Part shown: positions 6,771 to 10,022 of the stretch, piece after piece | Layout of the letters: each line of letters begins with the position of its first letter | How positions within the stretch are numbered: position 1 is the stretch's first letter | Assembly (NCBI GenBank): GCA_001799975.1 | Contig: MGUQ01000124.1 | Coordinates: forward strand, 5,927-15,948 | Direction: 5' to 3' | Length of the DNA: 10,022 bases | Source of the DNA: Elusimicrobia bacterium RIFCSPLOWO2_01_FULL_54_10 | GTDB taxonomy: Bacteria; Elusimicrobiota; Elusimicrobia; 2-02-FULL-39-32 | The notes under the pieces: generated by a model | Databases searched by the model: none | Told to the model about the DNA's origin: nothing | Seen by the model: the letters and a program-made list of their open reading frames with translations, nothing else | Translations under genes and position numbers: made by a program

Positions 6771-7382
6771 TCATTTCGCGCGCGGCAGGGTGGAAACGGC
6801 AACGCGCACCACCCTTTGAACTTCCTCATAAAGGGGCACTTTGAGCATTTTGCCCACGATCTTATCCACCAGTCCCGCTGCCAGTTTTCGTTTGGCATCG
6901 TCCATAGAAAGAGCCACCTGCTTGCGGCTCGCTTTTCTCTGGTCTTCCCACAGCTGTTCTCCGTTGCCGTTGATCATCTTAAAAGTCGCCGCTACAGACT
7001 TATTCGTGTAGAAACCGACGTTCAAGTATTTAAAATCTTCGATCTCGCCGTAAACCACCGCGTCCACGCCTAGCCCTTTGCACAGTTTTTGAGGCGTGGT
7101 GCTGTTGAGCTGGCCGCCTTCGTTGACTCCGAATTTTGATTTTAGAATTTCGTCCGTCCGCGCCGTATCCTGGATTTGATACCCTCGGTGGGACAAGTGT
7201 TTGATGAATTCCTGCCGGATGTAGCCCGGGGCGTCTATATCCGTGGATTGGTTGGACAGGGGCAGAACGGCAAGGATTTGCGGGGTCGCATAATGGGTGG
7301 ACAGCATTTTGGGCTTGACCGCGCATCCGGCAAGCAACCCCAAAGCTGCAACAAAAAAAAGATTACTGAATTTCGGCTTCAA
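6771..7382 (-). CDS. GNA1162/DUF799-family lipoprotein
   Basis: 203 residues. Signal peptide with lipobox LLAGC (C20). The body matches the DUF799 pattern (Neisseria GNA1162): ILAVLPLSNQSTDIDAPGY (about 36-54), HLSHRGYQIQ, GLGVDAVVYGEIEDF and NGNGEQLWEDQRKAS. GNA1162 has a fold like the TolB N-terminal domain and CsgG, and DUF799 genes often stand beside csgG, as here. Its precise task is unknown; an accessory role in a CsgG-type envelope complex is inferred. The start is an unusual TTG at 7382, with AGGA five bases upstream. It is needed because the first in-frame ATG lies after the lipidated Cys. The start overlaps the upstream gene by 20 nt, and the stop overlaps the alternative CsgG start. 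Confidence 0.84.
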   Translation of the reverse strand: MKPKFSNLFFVAALGLLAGCAVKPKMLSTHYATPQILAVLPLSNQSTDIDAPGYIRQEFIKHLSHRGYQIQDTARTDEILKSKFGVNEGGQLNSTTPQKLCKGLGVDAVVYGEIEDFKYLNVGFYTNKSVAATFKMINGNGEQLWEDQRKASRKQVALSMDDAKRKLAAGLVDKIVGKMLKVPLYEEVQRVVRVAVSTLPRAK

Positions 7383-8520
7383 GGGAATCCTGAGTTTGCG
7401 CCGTCACGGAGGCTTTGAACGCGGAGGCGCCCGAAAGCCGTTTGGCCAGGTCTGCCGAGGTGGCGGAGTTGATTTTCACTTCCAGCTCCGCGGTCCCGGA
7501 ATCAAAACTGCGCATCGCCACCTCACCCACGCCGGCTGTTCTGGCCAGAATGTCCTTGATGTCCGACAAAACATTGATGCTGGGCACATTGCGCACCGTC
7601 ACCAGCACAGAGGAGCGCCGTGCCAGCTCTGTGGCGATTCTTCCCGCGAATTCTTCAGCAGCGCTATTGCCCAGAGCCGTGAGCGCTTTTGAGCCGGCGG
7701 CATCGTGCGTGGCGTCCAGTCCCGAGCCCTGCACGTTCACTGCCGCAAGGATTTCACCCGTCTTGGCCTTCAAGGCCTTCCCCGTCAGGCTGCCGCGGTA
7801 GGAAATGAGCCCGCCCAGGTTTTGACCCGTGAGGCGCGACGCGCGGGCTTTGCCGGTCACCACGACCTCGGCTTTAAGCTTTTGCATGATGGGCTTTAAG
7901 GCGTCTTTGGGATTGCCCTCCAGAAGCTGCTGAGTGGCCTCCACCACGCGGATGGCGGCCAGCTCAGAACGATCCACTACCTTGTATCCCCGCTCCAGCA
8001 AGCCTTGAGCCAGGGCATCGGAGCAGGCCGTGTTTTGGCCGTCCTCTCCCTCTATCGTCTCATCGAGTAAAATGGCCACGCGCGGATTGCCCACCGCCTG
8101 GAGATCCATCACATGGAGCGCTTCCAAATCCTGCTTGACCTGCTGATAGGACACCAAGGCGCGGATGTGCGTGTGGTAGAGCCCGTCTGCTTCTTTTCCC
8201 TCGCGCAGCACTTCATGCTTCTTGATGTAGCCGTCGGTCTTGCCAAAAATGTTTTGCTGGATGGTGACCGCTTTGTCCACCATCGTGCGGGCGGAGATGA
8301 AAACGCCCACCACTTTTTCGACTGCGTTTTTATACGCGTCCGAAAGAGCCGCCCGCTTGGTGGCAATCAGGTCCGGTGTGACGGCTGAGAGCCCTTCGGC
8401 TTCCACCACCTCGCCATCAGCCGCTTCTCCAAGCTTGAGACGGCTTTTGGAGCCGGAGCATCCGGACATGAACAGGGCCGGCACGGCGGCCATAAGCGCA
8501 AAAAGCAGAAGTCGTTTCAT
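7363..8520 (-). CDS. FlgT-like lipoprotein (FlgT N-like plus CsgG/TolB-N-like middle domain)
   Basis: 385 residues counted from ATG 8520. Signal peptide with lipobox FMSGC (C21). Residues 45-130 (TPDLIATKRAALSDAYKNAV, then FISARTMVDKAV, YIKKHEVLREG and HIRALVSYQQVKQDL) match the pattern of the FlgT N-terminal domain. Residues 145-300 (NPRVAILLDETIEGE, LLERGYKVVDRSEL, LKAEVVVTGKARA) resemble the FlgT middle/TolB-N fold, which is also used by CsgG. A third small alpha/beta domain (304-375; SVLVTVRNVPSINVLSDIKD) follows, in place of the usual FlgT C domain. In Vibrio, FlgT helps build the outer-membrane H-ring of the flagellum. No flagellar gene is seen here, so only the fold is claimed. ATG 8520 was chosen over 8529 because AAGGAG lies 9 nt before 8520 but directly abuts 8529. 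Confidence 0.78.
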   Translation of the reverse strand: MKRLLLFALMAAVPALFMSGCSGSKSRLKLGEAADGEVVEAEGLSAVTPDLIATKRAALSDAYKNAVEKVVGVFISARTMVDKAVTIQQNIFGKTDGYIKKHEVLREGKEADGLYHTHIRALVSYQQVKQDLEALHVMDLQAVGNPRVAILLDETIEGEDGQNTACSDALAQGLLERGYKVVDRSELAAIRVVEATQQLLEGNPKDALKPIMQKLKAEVVVTGKARASRLTGQNLGGLISYRGSLTGKALKAKTGEILAAVNVQGSGLDATHDAAGSKALTALGNSAAEEFAGRIATELARRSSVLVTVRNVPSINVLSDIKDILARTAGVGEVAMRSFDSGTAELEVKINSATSADLAKRLSGASAFKASVTAQTQDSLEAEIQ

Positions 8521-8529
8521 CGTGAGCAT

Positions 8530-8535
8530 CTCCTT
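8530..8535 (-). promoter_or_regulatory. Shine-Dalgarno that sets the FlgT-like start at 8520
   Basis: The minus strand reads AAGGAG followed by nine bases and ATG 8520. The in-frame ATG at 8529 touches the AAGGAG with no spacer and so cannot be used efficiently. The site follows immediately after the U-rich tract of the terminator-like hairpin. Confidence 0.75.
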
Positions 8536-8577
8536 AAAATAAAAGCCCCGCTAAATCCTGAATGGATTTAACGGGGC
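8536..8577 (-). terminator. Intrinsic terminator/attenuator between the LPP20-like and FlgT-like genes
   Basis: On the minus strand GCCCCG (8577-8572) pairs with CGGGGC (8550-8545). After one mismatch, TAAATCC (8570-8564) pairs with GGATTTA (8558-8552) around a 5-nt loop. The stem is immediately followed by TTTTATTTT (8544-8536). The plus-strand side has no T tract, so it works on minus-strand transcripts. It lies after the LPP20-like stop and ends against the Shine-Dalgarno of the FlgT-like gene, so read-through would be needed to express the downstream genes. Confidence 0.82.
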
Positions 8578-8597
8578 CTAAAATGCATCCGGGGCCT
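8572..8597 (-). repeat. Direct repeat AGGCCCCG upstream of the terminator stem
   Basis: AGGCCCCG occurs at 8597-8590 and again at 8579-8572 (minus-strand reading). Either GCCCCG copy could pair with the single CGGGGC at 8550-8545, which gives two alternative base pairings for the stem bottom. This could be chance in GC-rich DNA. Confidence 0.45.
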
Positions 8598-8605
8598 GGC
8601 GAACC

Positions 8606-9058
8606 TTATTGGGCCCCCATGAGCTGGTCTTTGAATTTTTTCTTGTCCAGGCGGAGGCTCACCACGCAGCCATCGTCGCTGGTCCATTCGCGCTTCACCA
8701 CCATGGCGCCGCGGAGCGTCTGCTGCACGATGCCCTGAATTTTCTGGTTGGAGGTGACGGCCTGCTCCACCGTGGTGTTGGCGTCGATGCTTTGGCCTTT
8801 CAGATAAGCCAGCATTTTTTCTTCCGCCACCTTGCGCGCGGCGGATTCGGACAGAGACATTTTTTGGGATTTATTTTGAATCGTCTGGTCGGCCGCGCCA
8901 ATGCCGTCAAATTCAATGTAGCGGTCAGACTCCGCGTCGGGGCTGTCTATGACACGGGCGATTTCGCCTTTTTTCACTTTAGAATCTGCTTTCCCTGTGC
9001 ACCCGGCGGATGCCAGCGCCAGAACGCCCACGGCCATCAATGCAACGAATGATTTCAT
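8606..9058 (-). CDS. LPP20-like lipoprotein (FlgP-type family)
   Basis: 150 residues counted from ATG 9058. Signal peptide with lipobox ASAGC (C20). The mature part shows the LPP20 pattern: YIEFDGIGAADQ (47-58), a run of small residues in a long helix (SESAARKVAEEKMLAYLKG, 70-88), then TVEQAVTSNQKIQGIVQQTL (96-115) and a closing strand pair with REWTSDDGCVVSLRLDKK. LPP20 proteins are outer-membrane or surface lipoproteins; FlgP of Vibrio and Campylobacter, a basal-disk protein, belongs here. ATG 9058 was preferred over 9064 because AAGGAGG ends only one base before 9064 and seven before 9058. It is the first gene after the promoter at 9089-9117, and the terminator-like hairpin follows it, so it is probably expressed more strongly than the genes behind it. 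Confidence 0.75.
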   Translation of the reverse strand: MKSFVALMAVGVLALASAGCTGKADSKVKKGEIARVIDSPDAESDRYIEFDGIGAADQTIQNKSQKMSLSESAARKVAEEKMLAYLKGQSIDANTTVEQAVTSNQKIQGIVQQTLRGAMVVKREWTSDDGCVVSLRLDKKKFKDQLMGAQ

Positions 9059-9065
9059 GATCATG

Positions 9066-9072
9066 CCTCCTT
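9066..9072 (-). promoter_or_regulatory. Shine-Dalgarno that sets the LPP20-like start at 9058
   Basis: AAGGAGG on the minus strand is a near-perfect ribosome site, seven bases before ATG 9058. The ATG at 9064 is only one base away, which is too close. Confidence 0.75.
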
Positions 9073-9075
9073 CGG

Positions 9076-9090
9076 TAAGCTTTGAGCTTA
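9076..9090. repeat. Perfect inverted repeat at the predicted transcription start
   Basis: TAAGCT-TTG-AGCTTA: six-base arms around three bases, overlapping the end of the -10 box and the predicted start of transcription near 9082. It may be a small operator half-site pair. If transcription starts further upstream it could instead form a weak 5' hairpin. Chance cannot be excluded at this length. Confidence 0.4.
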
Positions 9091-9117
9091 TATAACAGAA
9101 TTGAATCTCGCTGTCAA
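9089..9117 (-). promoter_or_regulatory. Sigma70-type promoter for the lipoprotein operon
   Basis: The minus strand has a perfect TTGACA (9117-9112), a 17-nt spacer and TATATA (9094-9089). TG precedes the -10 at the extended position (TGTTATATA). The predicted start near 9082 gives a leader of about 24 nt before ATG 9058, with the Shine-Dalgarno inside it. The promoter begins just after the stop codon of the coiled-coil gene, in the only gap of more than 50 bp in the window. Confidence 0.82.
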
Positions 9118-9125
9118 GGATTCGC

Positions 9126-9818
9126 TCAGTTCAGCGTTTCCTGCACATCCCGCATCACGCTCCGGAACTTTTCTTTCATGGCGGCCTGGGACTCTTTTGA
9201 AACGGCCTTGAGTTCGGCCGCGAGCTCTTTGCAATGGGCTTTGAGCTCTTTGCCGAGGCCTTTGATGTCCTTGCTGATCCGCGCGGACTGCTTTTGGAGA
9301 CGGGCAATTTCCTTTTTGCTTTTTTTCTCGTCGCCCTGGGACAAGTCGTCAATTTCTTTGCCGATGGCGAGGATTTGCTTTTCATAATCCTGCTGTTTTT
9401 TAAGCGTGTAGCCCACTTTGTCATTCCAGCGCTGGATCATGCCCTTCATGCTTGTGATTTCCTTTTCGTAATAACTCACCAAATCCGAGAGATGGATGAC
9501 GCACCCAAGAGGCTTTTCTTCCACCGGAGCCGCAGGCGCAGGAGGCGTCGGGAGCGTTTCCGGCTGAGCGGGAGCGGCATCAGCGGCGGCGGGCGCTTCC
9601 GGCGCGGCAGGGACTGCGTTTGGAACGGCAGAGGGCACTTCTGGGACGGCTGCGGGCGGCTCGGGAACTGCCGGCTCCTGCGCTTTGGGGGCCGCCTGCT
9701 CAGTCACTTGCTGCTTAACGGGCTGTTTCGCCGGCGCTTGAGGCGCTTTGTTTTCCGCGGACCCGGCAACAGCCACGGCTCCCATCATAAACATCAAGAT
9801 AAAAATAATTTTCTTCAT
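9126..9818 (-). CDS. Secreted protein with Pro/Ala-rich linker and C-terminal coiled coil, function unknown
   Basis: I do not recognise a family. The 230 residues show three parts. First is a signal peptide (KK, then IIFILMFMMGAVAVAGSA, cleavage near 21) without a lipobox Cys. Next comes a Pro/Ala/Glu-rich low-complexity stretch (about 24-103, encoded by 9510-9749). Last is a highly charged helical region (about 110-225) with long heptad-like runs, for example DYEKQILAIGKEIDDLSQ and KEIARLQKQSARISKDIKG. It has two Cys, C106 at the junction and C196 in the helix. It should be an exported, elongated, possibly oligomeric protein whose linker crosses part of the periplasm or peptidoglycan. It follows rsmG by 12 nt with AAGGAG at 9826-9831, so it is probably cotranscribed with rsmG. 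The linker makes homology searches unreliable. Confidence 0.8.
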   Translation of the reverse strand: MKKIIFILMFMMGAVAVAGSAENKAPQAPAKQPVKQQVTEQAAPKAQEPAVPEPPAAVPEVPSAVPNAVPAAPEAPAAADAAPAQPETLPTPPAPAAPVEEKPLGCVIHLSDLVSYYEKEITSMKGMIQRWNDKVGYTLKKQQDYEKQILAIGKEIDDLSQGDEKKSKKEIARLQKQSARISKDIKGLGKELKAHCKELAAELKAVSKESQAAMKEKFRSVMRDVQETLN

Positions 9819-9830
9819 TGTGGATCTCCT

Positions 9831-10022
9831 TTATTTAAGCGGGTTCTTCTCCGGAACTCCCGTCCGCCTGGGATACTTTTCCGGCGTGGGGGCCATTTTT
9901 TTTATCAAAACCAGTTTTCTTTCCCTTGCATCATCTTCCAAATGATAGATCTTTTCCTTAACGACCGCCCCGCCCAAAAGCGCGGCCACTTTGCCGATCC
10001 GCGCCATGTCCGCCCAGTCCGG
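9831..10022 (-). CDS. rsmG: 16S rRNA (guanine-527-N7)-methyltransferase RsmG, C-terminal end (truncated by window edge)
   Basis: The open frame enters from the right edge and ends at TAA 9833-9831, giving the last 63 residues. They read PDWADMARIGK, then RERKLVLIKKMAPTPEKYPRRTGVPEKNPLK. The closing block, a hydrophobic strand followed by P-T-P-x-K-Y-P-R-R-x-G-x-P-x-K-x-P-L, is the characteristic C terminus of RsmG (GidB). RsmG methylates N7 of G527 in the 530 loop of 16S rRNA using S-adenosylmethionine. The catalytic part is outside the window. In many bacteria rsmG lies beside mnmG and parAB near oriC; here only the downstream side is visible and the next gene is an unrelated secreted protein. 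Confidence 0.88.
   Translation of the reverse strand, partial: PDWADMARIGKVAALLGGAVVKEKIYHLEDDARERKLVLIKKMAPTPEKYPRRTGVPEKNPLK

Noticed and set aside
8609..9052. Plus-strand open frame of 147 codons mirroring the LPP20-like gene
   Set aside because: The minus-strand reading has promoter, Shine-Dalgarno, signal peptide and lipobox; the plus-strand reading has none.
9510..9749. Pro/Ala-rich stretch as a DNA tandem repeat or recombination hotspot
   Set aside because: The nucleotide sequence has no regular unit. The bias is at the protein level (low-complexity linker).

Overview
The window looks like a chromosomal segment from a Gram-negative (diderm) bacterium. By eye it is moderately GC-rich and densely coded. 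Four consecutive genes encode predicted lipoproteins of families normally found at the outer membrane (LPP20, FlgT-like, GNA1162/DUF799, CsgG), and the rest is housekeeping. Nothing fixes the phylum. The mix of a two-subunit transketolase, a trimeric-type purine nucleoside phosphorylase and a large CsgG/FlgT lipoprotein set would suit a deep-branching, possibly uncultured lineage, but that is only a guess. I see no mobile element, CRISPR array, tRNA or rRNA.

Layout, left to right. (a) 1-2568, minus strand: a compact nucleoside-salvage operon read as purine nucleoside phosphorylase, then thymidine/pyrimidine nucleoside phosphorylase, then recJ (cut by the window edge). The genes overlap by 19 and 4 nt. 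(b) 2569-2591: a 23-bp AT-rich divergent promoter region with a perfect extended -10 box for the plus strand. (c) 2592-4396, plus strand: the N- and C-terminal subunits of a split transketolase, overlapping by one base. (d) 4380-5786, minus strand: an NfeD/SPFH (stomatin-like) membrane pair. The SPFH gene overlaps the transketolase gene tail-to-tail by 17 bp. (e) 5812-9058, minus strand: a run of four lipoprotein genes in the order LPP20-like, FlgT-like, GNA1162/DUF799, CsgG. It starts from a strong sigma70-type promoter at 9089-9117 and is interrupted after the first gene by an intrinsic terminator or attenuator (8536-8577). (f) 9126-10022, minus strand: the 3' end of rsmG followed by a secreted Pro/Ala-linker plus coiled-coil protein of unknown function.

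How the genes may work together. The phosphorylases release bases and (deoxy)ribose-1-phosphate. After isomerisation by a phosphopentomutase not seen here, ribose-5-phosphate can be taken up by the transketolase encoded divergently, so the left half reads as nucleoside salvage feeding the pentose phosphate pathway. The right half is an envelope unit. Its LPP20, FlgT-like and CsgG families recall the FlgO/FlgP/FlgT outer-membrane ring of sheathed polar flagella and the CsgG secretion channel, and the unit continues into an NfeD/SPFH pair that may organise the inner membrane. That shared role is inference from domain resemblance and gene order.

Several start codons were set by Shine-Dalgarno position rather than by the longest reading frame: CsgG at 6741, FlgT-like at 8520, LPP20 at 9058. 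Two genes use non-ATG starts: GTG at 1750 and TTG at 7382.
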